DNA of 64,000 nucleotides from Prostheceraeus crozeri (GCA_907163375.1 CAJQUW010005364.1:146902-210901), one strand, 5' to 3'; counted from the stretch's first letter, positions 42,273 to 53,463 are shown. The notes: generated by a model not told the origin, from the sequence alone. Numbers and translations are program-made.

Positions 42273-42728
42273 TTAGAAGTTATAGCAGCGTCGTCGTTTA
42301 GCGCCTGATGAATGATTAGAGCCTCTGCGACGTTTGCGTGAATGCCTTTTGACTGAAGATCGCACCTTACTAGCTCCGCGATGTTTCCTCCTTCCTTTAT
42401 TCATTCGTTTAGGTGATTTCTTTCCTTGAGTAACACCAGCAATGGTCTGCTTCAATGTTTTTAAACCGCGTTCCTTCCCACGATTCAACAAACTGCTCTT
42501 AAAACTTCTACCTCTGGAAAGATCACTAGCAACATCACCAGCAAAGCCAACGGCATTACTTAAAACATTTCGTTTTAAAGATCTACCGACATTGGATATG
42601 AGAGGTGCTACAACAGATTTCAGTGCACCAAGTATGCTACCTCCACGTTGGCGGCGAGCACCGATGTAAATTTGTCCTCCGCCACTTACATAGGAGGGTC
42701 GTGAATAAAATGAGGCAGTTGGATTCAT
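42273..42728 (-). CDS. Basic Gly-rich virion-type protein (pVI/core-like)
   Basis: 151 residues. An N-terminal GGGQIYIGARRQRGGSILG segment with Gly-Gly sites that could be protease substrates, an amphipathic stretch (ALKSVVAPLISNVGRSL), and a very basic C-terminus (KSPKRMNKGRRKHRG, RKRRRGSNHSSGAKRRR). This layout is that of adenovirus-like minor capsid/core proteins such as pVI or pX and of proteins beside capsid genes in Polintons. Expected role: cement the capsid or package DNA (inference). First gene of the minus-strand basic protein-capsid-protease run. An octamer-like motif lies 27 nt upstream of the ATG. Confidence 0.75.
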   Translation of the reverse strand: MNPTASFYSRPSYVSGGGQIYIGARRQRGGSILGALKSVVAPLISNVGRSLKRNVLSNAVGFAGDVASDLSRGRSFKSSLLNRGKERGLKTLKQTIAGVTQGKKSPKRMNKGRRKHRGASKVRSSVKRHSRKRRRGSNHSSGAKRRRCYNF

Positions 42729-42755
42729 AGCTCAAACCCTAAACATTGTTAGTTA

Positions 42756-42766
42756 CAACTTTGCAT
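42756..42766 (-). promoter_or_regulatory. Octamer-like motif before the basic-protein/capsid/protease cluster
   Basis: ATGCAAAGTTG on the minus strand, 27 nt before ATG 42,728. Identical to the 11-mer before paralogue B at 39,241-39,251. Confidence 0.5.
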
Positions 42767-42989
42767 GAATCACTGTCGATCACTTAGATGAAAGATGTCG
42801 GCACGACGCATCCAAGAGTTCATACTTGAAGGATAACCAGTCCATTTAACAAGACACCATTCTTCACCTTGCCGTTTTTTTTTTACATCGAATGATTTTT
42901 CTCTACCAAATATGTTTCACTTTCAGTGACTACCTCAATCTCATCGCGGTAAAAGCTACCACTAACGATACAGAGGGAATTCGTTAATA

Positions 42990-45900
42990 ATATAATAAAA
43001 AAATACAAAAAACGGACAAAAAACAAATGCAACAAATACCAGCAAACGATAAACTACCTAAAAAAAAAATAACGTTTAATCACAAAAACTAACTACAATA
43101 ACAAAAAAAAGTAAAATCAAAACAAAAACTGCAAATAAAACAGTAGCGCAAGACAACTCCAAAACAAAAAAAAATACAAAAGACCTACGACCAACCAAAC
43201 CGCTAACAAAATAAAATACAACGCCCTATAAAAATAATAAAAAAAAAATAAATACCATATAACTACCCAGACAGAAAGCTAACGAAAACAATACACGCGA
43301 ACGAAAAATACAACAAAAACAGAACCAATAACTAAAAATAAAAAACTCGTACAGCTAAAAAAAACATACACTACCTCCTCAGTCACAAGAAGCCTAACTC
43401 GCAAAAAACTAAACAAAAAAAAAAAACAAAAACTACAAAACAACCAAAAATAAAAAAAACTCAATCAAAAAATAAAAAACAACTAAAAAAAGCTACTCAA
43501 AATAACAAACACTGCGTTCAAAAGCAAAAAAAAACTAATTACTAAAATAAAAACAGACTACAAAAATTAAAAAAAACGGTAATAAAGGTAAATAGAAAAG
43601 CTAACTAAAAACAACAAAAACAAAATAAATAACTACCGAGAATAACAAAACTAACCTAATATTAAAAAAACACACCGACAAAAAAAGAAAAAAAAAACTA
43701 AATACACGAAAAAAAAACACACAAATACACCAAAAACTAATAAACCCTAAACAACCACGCAAGCGAGGAAACAACTTTAAAACAATATTAAAATCACAAA
43801 AACGCTAACAAGGCTAAAACCAGCAAACAAACCCGCACCAAAAACCAACCCCTTTAGCTAAAACAAGCACCAATACCATAACAAAACCAAAACAAAAATC
43901 AAATAAAACGTACAGCACCTAAAAACCACACAAAAGACCCACTCCCTCAATAACGTATACAACTACGGGGTTAAAATCAACTTTAAATTAAAAATCCATA
44001 AACCCCGCACGCTCCCCGAGAACCAAAACAACCACTATCATACAACACAACTACCCACTTCCTCACTCCATCCGACCCAACCCCCTCCTCCTCGCGTCCC
44101 CTTTACATCAACCCCCCCAGCCCCACAAACCACCTCCACCAGAATCTCACCAACACCATGCCACCCCCCCCGACACAGCCCCGACAACCGCTCCTCACCG
44201 CTCCCCCACCACCGAGCTTGCAATACCACTCTATGGATACCTAAACACGGGTTAATTACGAAATAAAACTCCCCTAAAACACTGCAAGGCTCGATAAAAA
44301 ACCACTTACCAACTAAACCCAACCCTAACAAACTAAAAACATGAACAGTCTACCACGTCTAAACAAACCTAAGCTAAAACCTAACCTAACAAGCTAATAA
44401 CCAAGCCAAAATACAACACAAAATAAACTACCACCCTTAAATTTAAAGATAAAAAACAAACACAAAAGCTACGGACAAAAAACGCTAAGAGCTAGACTAG
44501 AAAAGCTACCAAACAGAAACGCAAAAAAACTAACATAAATAAGAACACACAGTAAAGCTAAAAAACACAGCAAACGCTAAAACGAGCTACCTACCGCCAG
44601 ACAAAAATAAAACGCTACTAAAAAAAACAAAACTTGCGAGAACAAATACAGCAACAGCTATAACCCGTGAAAAAACTACACAATAGAAAACTAAATATAA
44701 AAACAAAATTACATTACCGTAAACAGGAGCTACCTACTCAACTTAAACGACACCCCGATAGATACAAACAATAAAAACCAGACGATAATAATAACCAACT
44801 CTAAACAAGATACATCAAACACTTAGAACAACTGAAATCAAAAACCGTACGAAACTACTCAACTACAGAAGCAAAACAATAACCTCAAAAAAACTACCGC
44901 TACCCGCAAACTACAACTACTATCAAAACGACATATAATACACCAGCATAAAACCACAACCTAACGCTAAAAAAAAAACCCCAAAGCTAAATAAAAAACT
45001 AAACCACTCATACACGGGGAAGCACCAAAAAAAAAATCACCGAAGCTCAAACCAAACTCTAAACGAATTACCTACGAAAAAAAAAAACTAATACAAAAAA
45101 CATAAAACATAACAAGAAAAAAACTTAGCTAAACCACTAAAACAAATAAACCAAAAAACACGTCTAAAAAAATTATAAAATAATAATAGAACCTAACACT
45201 AAAAACCAGGAAAAAAACAACACAAGATAAACTCACCGCTAAATACCACATACATCACCCACTGACAAAAAAAACTAACAAAACTAATAAAACCAAACCA
45301 AAACCAAAGAGTCAAAGAAAAACCAAAGAAACACGTTACAACCCCCCGTTTTTAAACAGAAATAAACAAAAAAAACCCAAAAAACATACCAAACCTACCG
45401 CCCAAACAACAAACAAAACCCTGCTAAAAACCCACGCCGCTAAAAAAACGCTTAAACTTCACCACCGAACAACCAAAAAACAACGAGGCACGCCACGCTA
45501 TAAAAACTCAAATTTAAAACAAAACACCACATCTAGCTCGTAAAAAAATAAAAGTAAAACTAACCCAATATCAAAAAACGCTCCAACTACTGCTACGAAA
45601 TAAAACCAAAAAATACACAAGCCAACAAAACATCACAGAACACAGCAACACATAAATACACAGCATGCGTCTACACCGAGCGCTGCCAAAAAACAACCAA
45701 CATAAACACTGTCAAAAAAAACACAACACAGCTATAATACAATACAAGCCTACAACAGCCAAAAACAACCATAAATAACGACTAATAAAGACATAAAAAA
45801 ACAGCAACCCTTCAACTAACACAAAAATACACAAAAAAAACTCAAACAAACATACCAAGCACAAAAAACCTGAACTAATAAAAAAACAACAACTACACCA

Positions 45901-46550
45901 AAAAGGGGGGGGGGGAAATAAAAAAAAAGAAATATAATAACACGTACAAACGTAACACAGTACCACAACCTAAACTAAAAAAATACTACCAAAAAACCTA
46001 AAAAAAAAAATAAACTGAAACTTCAACACAAAAAACTTACAACAACACCAACCAAAACTAAAAAAACAACACAAAAACTAACTCCGACGTAATGAGTAAA
46101 CCTCAGTGGCGTTCGAGTCGGCCCAATGAATAGAGGACCACACAACACCACAGCCCCAGCCCGCTTGTAGATATCTCCACCCCAACAACAGGCCCCTATC
46201 CACCCCACCACACAGCACGCCTAATACCCAACCAACAAAACACCATAACCAAAGCTCACTTACCAAACGCACCACCAATTGAGAACCTCAACCCCAACCT
46301 CCGCTCGAACTCCATAACAACCCTAACTAACCAAGCTAAACAGAAAACTAAAAACACAATAAAGACCAAAAAAACAAAAAAAACAAAAAAACTAAACCTG
46401 CGACAAACACACACGACTAAAAACAGCTACAAAAACAATAGATAAAAACTCAAAACATAGAAAAAAGGCTAACAGGGCAATCCCGCATAAATACTAAAAA
46501 ACCAACACAAAACGAAAAAAAATAACCTACAATAAAACCAAACAAAAACC
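42990..46550. repeat. A-rich, G- and T-poor tract
   Basis: About 3.5 kb in which A dominates (40 of 60 bases in 43,561-43,620) with C next; G and T are scarce on this strand and appear mostly in CTA, GCT and CG contexts. Transitions from normal Polinton sequence are abrupt, near 42,990. No protein-like frame is seen. An island of ordinary composition (46,080-46,190) and a short C-rich patch (44,040-44,215) interrupt it. It is not a simple tandem repeat. It could be genuine biased DNA or a consensus artefact. Confidence 0.8.
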
Positions 46551-49500
46551 TAAACATGAACCATAAAACTCCCTCTTCACAAACACCACACTCCCAGGCC
46601 CCACACCAACAACAAACAATAACAAGAGCTCAACCCGACACAAAACCCACATTCCACACACCCCCCAACCCTGCCCCGCACCAACCCCGCGTAAACCCGC
46701 CCGCACCCCGAGCGAAGCCCCCCCCCCCACCTACCCACCCGGCAGTACACCTGAAGCTCAATCCACTCCCTACCTCCCGAGCACCACCCAAAAAAACACT
46801 TCAAAACACAACCCACCCCTCACAAAACAACCACCGAACCACGGCACCCAATCGTTCGAGACAACCCCATGTGTCCCCGCAACCCCCCCACCCTATTATC
46901 ACCCCTCTCGACCCCGACTCCACCCGGTACGACGACGCACCCCGAATCCACCACCAAATAAACCCACCACCCCCCACCCCCCAACCACCACCCCCGCACC
47001 CCCCCGAGCACCGCTTCCCCCGCGTCCCTCTATTCCCTGCCCGGGTACTACCGACCCCCCCACCCCCGTTGGTGGCTCCGCCCCCCCCCCTCCCCCCCAC
47101 ACCCCAAATGCAACCCCCCCCACCGCCCCCTAGCCTCCCCCCACCCCCCCCCCGCCCCAATTAGCGACAACACCCCGGACAGCAGAGCTCCAGTACACCC
47201 AGACTGCCCACACCGCGCACCCCCCCTCCCACCCCACCGACCACCCACCCCCCACCCATGCGACATACTCCTCCCGTACACCGCTACCCCCTCACCTACC
47301 TCCCCATCCGCCACCCCACACCCCCCCCCCCTGGCCCCCCCTCCACCACCCAGCGTGCCCTCCCCCCCCACCCTCCCCGCCCCGCTAAACCCCGCACACA
47401 CCAAACCCACCCCCGCCGCTCCCAACCCGTCGTCCCGCCTCCGCCACCCACCCGGCTCCCCGACCACGGAGCCCCCAAACCACCCATCTGTGCCCGACGC
47501 TAGTCCCACCCGTCCGACCCCCAAGCGACAACCCGCCCCCCACTGTCCCCCCATTATTCCAAGGCCAACCCCCCCCCCGGGGCACCAACCATCCAACTTC
47601 CCCCACCCCCCATCAATCCCGTCCTCCCTGCTGCACCTCCCCCCCACTCCCCCCCGTCACCAGTCTCCCCCCACTTCCCCCGTCCCCGCCCCCACCCCCC
47701 GGTTACGATCAACACCCACACCCCGCCAGCGCCCACCCACCACAGCTCCTCCCCGACCCACGTTAGGAGCCCCCCCGGCTCGCTACCCCCAATACCACCG
47801 CCCCTACACCCCCCCGACCCACAACGACACCCCACCCCCATCCCTCACACCCACCCCCCCACCATTCAGGTCCCCTATCACCCCCCCGCCTACGACCCCC
47901 CCCCCCCCCCTCCCCCCACCCCCCCCCCTCCGCCCCCCCCCCACCCTGCCCACCCCACCTACCCCTACCACCCACCGCCCCCCCCACCACCCCGTCGTAT
48001 CCCTCCCCCCCCCCCCCACCCACTCACTCCCCCCCATCCGGCCCCTACACCCCCCCCGACCCCCGCCCCCACACCCGGTCTCCCCCCCATACCACTGACA
48101 GAACTCCCCCCCCACCCGCTCCCCCACCCCCCCCTGCTCCACCCCCCTCCGGGTGCGAAACGATAAATGCCGACCCCCGCCCCCGAGCACCCCCCCCCGA
48201 CCCCCCCCCCCCCCACCCTTCCCCCTCACCGCTCGAGCCGCCCCCCCCCCACCCCCCCCCCACCGGCGATCCAGGGAGCCGCGCCAATCCGCCCCACTCC
48301 CACATATCCACCCCGTGCCCCACAAGCACCACCCCACATCCCCCCCTCACCCCCACGTGCCCCCCCCCCCCCCCCCACTCCCGAGTAGACCGAGGTCCCC
48401 ACCCTCCTCCGAACCCCACCCTCTCCCCCTCCCCCCCCACACCAAGCCCCCCAAAAGGCCCGCCTTCTATCCGCTCCCCCACCACGCCCACCCCTCCCCG
48501 ACCATAGCCTTGCCAAATGCCTACCACCCCCCCCGGGCTCCACCCCCCCCCCCCGCACCCCCACCCCTCATAAAACCCCCCTAACCCCCCCCCAAACCCA
48601 TCACCCTCGTGCATACCCTCACCCCCTCCTCACCTCACACGCACCCCCCCCCCCCGCGCGCCGCGCAGCACCCTCCGGCCCCCCCCCGCATCCCCAAGAA
48701 CCCCGCTACGCCTCCCCACACCCCGCGAAATCCCCCCCGTCGAAACGGGATCCCCCCCCCTCACCCCCCCACCCTCCCCCCCCACCGTCCACGACGCACG
48801 CCCCGCCGCGCCCAATCCACCTCACCCCCACCGCCCCCCTGGTTGGCGCACGCTCCCATACCCCCCCCTCCACCCCCCCCCCCCCCACCCATTCTTTCCG
48901 CCTGAGCACGCCCGCCCTCCCCTCCCCCCCGCGCACCCCATGGACACCCACCAGAGCCCCAAGCAGGCGAGCCCCGGCCCGCCCCACCCCCACAACCCGA
49001 CGACCCACCACCGATCCAAGCCGCACACCACCTCCACGCCCCCGCCCCACCAGACGCTAGCCACCCGCACCCCGCCCCCGACACACCGGACCAACTGCAC
49101 CAGGCCGGATTCCAATCGCCACACGCACCTCCCCACGGAGCTCCCTCAATCCCTAAAACGTACCTGAACACCTACGACCCACACTGCCCCCGCACCCCGC
49201 TCACCACCCCCCCCCACCCGACCCCAGCACCAACCCCCTGTCTACCCGACGCATCCCCCCCCAAAACCGCTCCACCAGAGCGCCTCCCCCGCCCCCCCCA
49301 CCTTAAACCCCCACCCCCCCTAGGGCTCATCCCACCGCCCCCCCCCGCCCCCCCCCCCGCTCACCCACACACCACAACCCCCCACCGCGTGAGCACCAGG
49401 GAGGATCAGCAACCTCCACCCCCCCACCGCCCCCCCCCCCCCCACCCCCCCGCAGACCCCCCGCTAGAACCCCCCCCCCCCAGGACCGCACTCGCGCCTC

Positions 49501-49735
49501 TTGCCCTCCCTCCCAGCCCACATCCAGCCCAGAGCCTACACCCTTCGCGACCCTACCCCACCCCCCCCCACCTCTGTCACCCCCCGACACCCCAAAACCC
49601 AACCACGCAACCCCAGCTCCCCCCACATGCCCCCCCAACGGCCACCCCCCCCCTACCTCCACCACCAGCCCCCCAAGCACCACCCCACCCCCGCCACCCC
49701 CCACCCCCCCACACCCACCGGAAGTCCTCCATTTT
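46551..49735. repeat. Extremely C-rich tract
   Basis: About 3.2 kb dominated by C (over 80 percent in lines such as 47,881-47,940), with scattered A, T and G and many C runs of 8-16. Long open frames on both strands (Pro/His/Thr-rich on plus, Gly/Trp-rich on minus) result purely from composition and are not genes. The tract ends sharply at about 49,735 where integrase-derived sequence starts. Confidence 0.85.
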
Positions 49736-50605
49736 CTATCATACACGTCAATCTATCCCCTTGTCGTAGGTCGCAGACAACTTTTTGGTTTAATCCCTTG
49801 ATACTGTCCAAATACTCCTCTGTCAAATTCGGAAGGACCCCTTTAGCAAAAAACACCTATTTTCACTTTTGAGATACGAACTTTACACGCCAATTTTCAA
49901 ATCACTTTTTCACTATGTGTGCGTTTTCGTTGAAATGATTGCGCACTATTTATATACATTGTCCAGCTTTTACATCTATCTGGTCTGAGTCCCAATTGAA
50001 CGATGGATAGAGAAGATTGTAGTCATGGAGTGTATCTTGTAGAACCTTTGTCTATTTTGTGTCAAGTTGGGCAGTAAAATGGTCGCCTCCACAATCCGAT
50101 TTTTTAATGTGCTGATTAAAATCGTTCAAAAACGAGATGCTGCAAATATAAGCGCTCTTTACACTAAAACAACTTCATTGTCAATGCCTCTCAAATAATC
50201 TTGTCCATCATGCTGATTTCCAAAACTCTTGTCCTTGATCACTCAGAATTCTTTTTGGAATGCGACATTCTTCGAAAAATTGTTTGGAATGCATTTTGCT
50301 ACTCCTTTCACTTCTTTAGTTTTTTAAAAGGTTGAGCCCACGGCATAACGCGAGAAAATATCAAGGACGGTTAAAAATAAAATTATTGCCCGAAGTTATG
50401 TTGTGAAATGGAGGCAACATCGCACCAAAAATCTGCTTGCCCAATGTTCATCCCGATGTCTATGGAACAATATAATGGCGGGGGTGCTGGTACTTTTTTA
50501 CGCTTGTTTGGTGGAGTGTATAGTAGCCTTGACCCTTTAACCATCGTTTCACTTGTGATTGTGGTGAAGACCAACTCGCTTTTTGATAATTTCTTGATTA
50601 GTAGA
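49700..50605 (-). pseudogene. INT: Remnant of the Polinton retroviral-type integrase
   Basis: Minus-strand fragments in at least four frames. In order: IGQADFWCDVASISQHNFG (first catalytic Asp, about 50,410), LDIFSRYAVG (about 50,360), RIPKRILSDQGQEF (second Asp, about 50,200), FSVKSAYIC then VFERF (catalytic Glu, about 50,080), and a C-terminal chromodomain-like tail FFAKGVLPNLTEEYL (about 49,830). These are the DDE signatures of c-integrases that insert Polintons and generate 6-bp duplications. The N-terminal zinc region would lie in the T-rich tract and is unrecognisable; the C-terminus runs into the C-rich tract. Multiple stops and shifts make it non-functional as written. Recognition is by motif order, without database support. 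Confidence 0.8.
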
Positions 50606-50609
50606 TGAT

Positions 50610-51120
50610 TTAGTTAGTTTAGTTTAGGAGGGATCTTAGGATAGGTCTAGAAGTGAGTTAAGATTAGATTGTGATTTTAGTTAGATAGTTTTTTTTTAGT
50701 AGGATTTTTTTTTGATTTTTTTTTGAGGTTAGATTTTTATGGTTTTTTTTTTTTTTTTTTTGTTTTAGTTAGTTTTGTATTGTTTTTAGTTTAAATTTGT
50801 TATGTTAAGTAGTTTCGATTTTTAGTTTTTAGATTTTAGATTTTTTAGTTAGATATATAGATATTTAGATAGATATAGTTTTTGAATTTTTTAGATAGAT
50901 TTAGAGTTTTGTAGGATTTTTTTTTTTCTTTTTTAGTTTTTAGTATAGTTTAGTAGATTTTTAGTTTTGAGATTTTTAGATTTTTTTAGTAGTAGTTTTT
51001 TGAATTTTTCTTTTTGATGCAATTTTTTTTAGACAGTTGTTTTTTTTAGTTTTTTAGTGTTTATTTTTTTTTTTGTTTAGATTTAGGTTTTATAGATAGA
51101 ATGTTTAGTTAGATTAGATG
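50610..51120. repeat. T-rich, C-poor tract
   Basis: About 500 bp, mostly T with A and G (TTTTTAGT-like words, T runs up to 19) and very little C. Its reverse complement resembles the A-rich tract at 43-46.5 kb, so the bias flips strand across the integrase island. It abuts normal sequence at about 51,120. No gene. Confidence 0.85.
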
Positions 51121-51202
51121 CAAATCCTGCCGGATGTTTTACATCATAATAGATTGACTTCAAACGTTCAGTCGATGACGGCTGACTCTTTTTCCTCCTT
51201 AC

Positions 51203-51391
51203 TCATCTTTTTGTTTTCTTGCCGTTTTTTTTTCTACATTTACAACAACTGCAGCATTTAGCTTTAGCGGTTTTGCGATCGTGTTCACATTGCTTAGGGG
51301 TTTCATTATGAGAGCTGGCGCAGCAAGTGCAAGTGACAACGACATTCACCTCTGGCGGCTCATTACATGGCAAGCAACACATCTGCTTCAT
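51203..51391 (-). CDS. Small Cys-rich protein
   Basis: 62 residues with 15 cysteines (MCCLPC, CTCCASS, CCSCCKCRKK) and a Lys-rich tail (KKNGKKTKR). The ATG follows the preceding stop by one base (TAATATG), as in other translationally linked pairs of this element. No signal peptide. It could bind zinc; I do not recognise it, and being next to the T-rich tract it may be truncated or fortuitous. Confidence 0.45.
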   Translation of the reverse strand: MKQMCCLPCNEPPEVNVVVTCTCCASSHNETPKQCEHDRKTAKAKCCSCCKCRKKNGKKTKR

Positions 51392-51392
51392 A

Positions 51393-52084
51393 TTAATGGT
51401 CTGAGAACATGTATTTCCTAGGAGGAGCTGTTTTACGTTTTCCTTTTACCAGTTTTAGTGATGATGTAGATCTACGTCGAGTTCTTCCTCTTGTTTGCTT
51501 AGTGAGTGTGGGAGGGGATGTAGCAGGTGACGTCTTAAACCAATTTGTTGGCATTTTCATCGCCTGAAGCATTGGAGTAGTAGCCACTGTTGAATCAAGT
51601 TCTTTCAATGTCTCATTATTTAAAGCAAATTTTGGCACATTATGCTTTTTCAATAGTTTAAGAAAGTATGACCAACCAGGTGGAACATAGCCCTGACGGC
51701 GCTTTCTACGTGTTGCATACTGAATCAAGTCTTCATAACGTGAAGCATCAATCACTTTATTTTCATCTGTAATGATTTCTCCTCTATCATTTACATTGAG
51801 ATGGGGTTCAATACTGTTGAAAAGAGAAATGGCATGTGCGCGAGATGCTAAAGGTGTAGCAGTCGATACAGAGTCACGCATCTTATTCTTCAAGTTTTTC
51901 AATTGCTCAACAGTTTCCGATTGTAATAATACAGCACGATGTGGATCTTTGATGTGAACATTTTGCTGATAATCTATTTCTTTCCTATACATTTGATTTG
52001 CAAGAGGTTCTTTACTTGCTGCATGGCAGTCAATTGTACATATTCATCCTGAGGAATAACAATCATGCGAGAATAAGAACTCAT
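51393..52084 (-). pseudogene. Conserved Polinton protein downstream of the ATPase, one frameshift
   Basis: Start ATG at 52,084 overlaps the ATPase stop (ATGA). The first about 24 codons (MSSYSRMIVIPQDEYVQL) are in one frame; a missing base in the short A run at about 52,010 (minus strand GTAAAG) shifts to the main frame, which runs 199 codons to 51,393. Features: a Gln/Lys-rich helix (QSETVEQLKNLKNKM), RYEDLIQYATRRKRRQGYVPPGW, FLKLLKKHNVPKFAL and a basic Ser/Thr-rich end (TRGRTRRRSTSS). I know similar proteins beside ATPases in invertebrate Polintons; function unknown, possibly virion-associated. Confidence 0.7.
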
Positions 52085-52698
52085 AGTTTGTAGATAATCA
52101 TGGGAGTTTTCAAAATATCACTTCGAAATCTAAATTCTTCCGGACACTCTTGCGTAAAGTCAATGAATAAGTAACCGTATGGTTTTTCAGTAGCTGCTTG
52201 AAAAATTTCAATTAAGGCTTTTGATCCTCTGGGTGCAACTTGTCGCGCTAAAATTTCAAATTGACTTTTATCTCGCGGATTCTTGAAAATAGCATAATAG
52301 TGTGTATTCAGGTTTCGTGTACGAGCTTCTTTTCCATCAGGAAACAAATTTTGTGTAATATAGATGATAAAACACCTTTTATGGTGTGCTGCGCGAGTGA
52401 ACATATCTGTAACATCTTTTGAATTCTTACTTTCTTTAATAAAAAATCCAATAAAACAACATCATTAGACTGAAGTTTATCCCACTGGAATAATTCCTTC
52501 ATGTCGAATAAAGTTGCGACTTTGCAATTCCTGAAACAGCGACGGTTGATAAATACCATAACACCAAATCACTCGATTGATAGGTTCCTTAAACAACTCC
52601 CTTCTTTTATCCAATAAATTCAGCGTGAAAACAGTTTTACCTGCATGAGATGGACCTGATACAGTCAGAACTTTATCACATTGAAGTCTGAAATCCAT
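52081..52698 (-). pseudogene. ATP: Genome-packaging ATPase (FtsK/HerA type), two frameshifts
   Basis: From ATG 52,698 (MDFRLQCDKV). Walker A SGPSHAGKTVF is clear. Walker B is NDVVLLDFLL, where the family normally has a second acidic residue after Asp (here Phe). Then MFTRAAHHKRCFIIYITQNLF, KNPRDKSQFEIL and a C-terminal YLFIDFTQ. The frame changes near 52,490 and again near 52,440 (A/T-rich run). A32-like ATPases pump DNA into Polinton and NCLDV capsids. With two shifts and a substituted Walker B residue this copy looks inactive, though homopolymer errors may account for part. Its stop overlaps the next start (ATGA). Confidence 0.88.
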
Positions 52699-52715
52699 TT
52701 TATTACTTTGAGACT

Positions 52716-52727
52716 CAACATTTGCAT
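52716..52727 (-). promoter_or_regulatory. Octamer motif before the ATPase gene
   Basis: Minus-strand ATGCAAATGTTG, ending 17 nt before ATG 52,698. It includes an exact ATGCAAAT octamer. Confidence 0.5.
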
Positions 52728-52729
52728 AA

Positions 52730-53086
52730 TTAACGCTTAGAGCCAAAGATATTTCCCAATAGGTTGCCCACGGCAGGAGCTATCATTGGAAGTATTGCTG
52801 AAAGGAAACCGCCCTTTTGTGTTAGAGTTTTCCTCTTTCTTTGAAGGGCGACTTTAGGATTGGAGATGAAACGCAATTTCGTAGCATATCGCTTAAGTAA
52901 CTTTCGTTGTTTTGGCGCTAATTTCTTCGTCCTCAACTTCCTCACATGAGAAATAATTTCACAAATGAATTTATCGTTAGCATGTCGTATAGCATTGTAT
53001 CGCTGATTTGCTTTCATTCGTCGGAGAGCTTGAATGGCTGAAGAAAACTTTTGACTTTTACGGTTCGTCATTTTACGTTTCGCCAT
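52730..53086 (-). CDS. Small basic Polinton protein with hydrophobic Gly-rich tail
   Basis: 118 residues, very basic (MAKRKMTNRKSQK; KLAPKQRKLLKRYATKLRF; ALQRKRKTLTQKGGF) ending in a hydrophobic segment FLSAILPMIAPAVGNLLGNIFG. A basic body, a QKGGF cleavage-like site and a hydrophobic Gly-rich tail is a familiar small protein next to ATPases in invertebrate Polintons, comparable to adenovirus core/minor proteins. Likely a virion DNA-binding or membrane-active peptide precursor (inference). An octamer motif lies 36 nt upstream. Confidence 0.7.
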   Translation of the reverse strand: MAKRKMTNRKSQKFSSAIQALRRMKANQRYNAIRHANDKFICEIISHVRKLRTKKLAPKQRKLLKRYATKLRFISNPKVALQRKRKTLTQKGGFLSAILPMIAPAVGNLLGNIFGSKR

Positions 53087-53121
53087 TTTCCGTGTTAGTC
53101 TTTGCTAAAACCTATCTTTAC

Positions 53122-53132
53122 CACATTTGCAT
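53122..53132 (-). promoter_or_regulatory. Octamer motif before the small basic gene
   Basis: Minus-strand ATGCAAATGTG, 36 nt before ATG 53,086, containing the exact octamer ATGCAAAT. It lies just downstream of the RING-like gene stop. Confidence 0.5.
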
Positions 53133-53137
53133 AGGCA

Positions 53138-53461
53138 CTAACTATTGCGACATAAGTGACACTCGAAATGAGCAATGTCACAGTGGTTACATTGGCAAAG
53201 TTGAATGCAATTACGTATGAAACAGCGTTGACAAAAAGCATGCTTACATCTCTTGAAGATGCGCTTTTCATTTCCATCCTTTCGCTTACATACATCGCAA
53301 CACATAGTTTCACCGTTACTGATGTCTATAGCAAGTCTTTTTGAAGATATGAATTTGCTAGCCTTTTCTAAATAATAGACGCATGTACAGAAGGAATATA
53401 CTTCGAGAGTGAGCAGACATAGCTCGAAAACCAGTTGTGCTACAATCAAGTACCACTGCAT
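53138..53461 (-). CDS. Membrane-anchored RING-like zinc protein
   Basis: About 107 residues from MQWYLIVAQ (ATG 53,461). The N-terminal 33 residues are hydrophobic (LIVAQLVFELCLLTLEVYSFCTCVYYL), a probable signal anchor. The C-terminal half has a RING-type ligand set: CCDVC, then CKHAFCQRC, CIQLCQC.HC and CHLC. A RING of this kind often recruits ubiquitin E2 enzymes; a virus-coded membrane RING could degrade host proteins (inference). The upstream gene's stop lies 2 bp before this ATG. No frame break. Confidence 0.65.
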   Translation of the reverse strand: MQWYLIVAQLVFELCLLTLEVYSFCTCVYYLEKASKFISSKRLAIDISNGETMCCDVCKRKDGNEKRIFKRCKHAFCQRCFIRNCIQLCQCNHCDIAHFECHLCRNS

Positions 53462-53463
53462 TT

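Noticed and set aside
46556-49872. Many long open frames (Pro/His-rich on plus, Gly/Trp-rich on minus)
   Set aside because: They overlap in all frames of a C-rich tract and have only compositional residues; open frames are expected when stop codons are depleted by composition.
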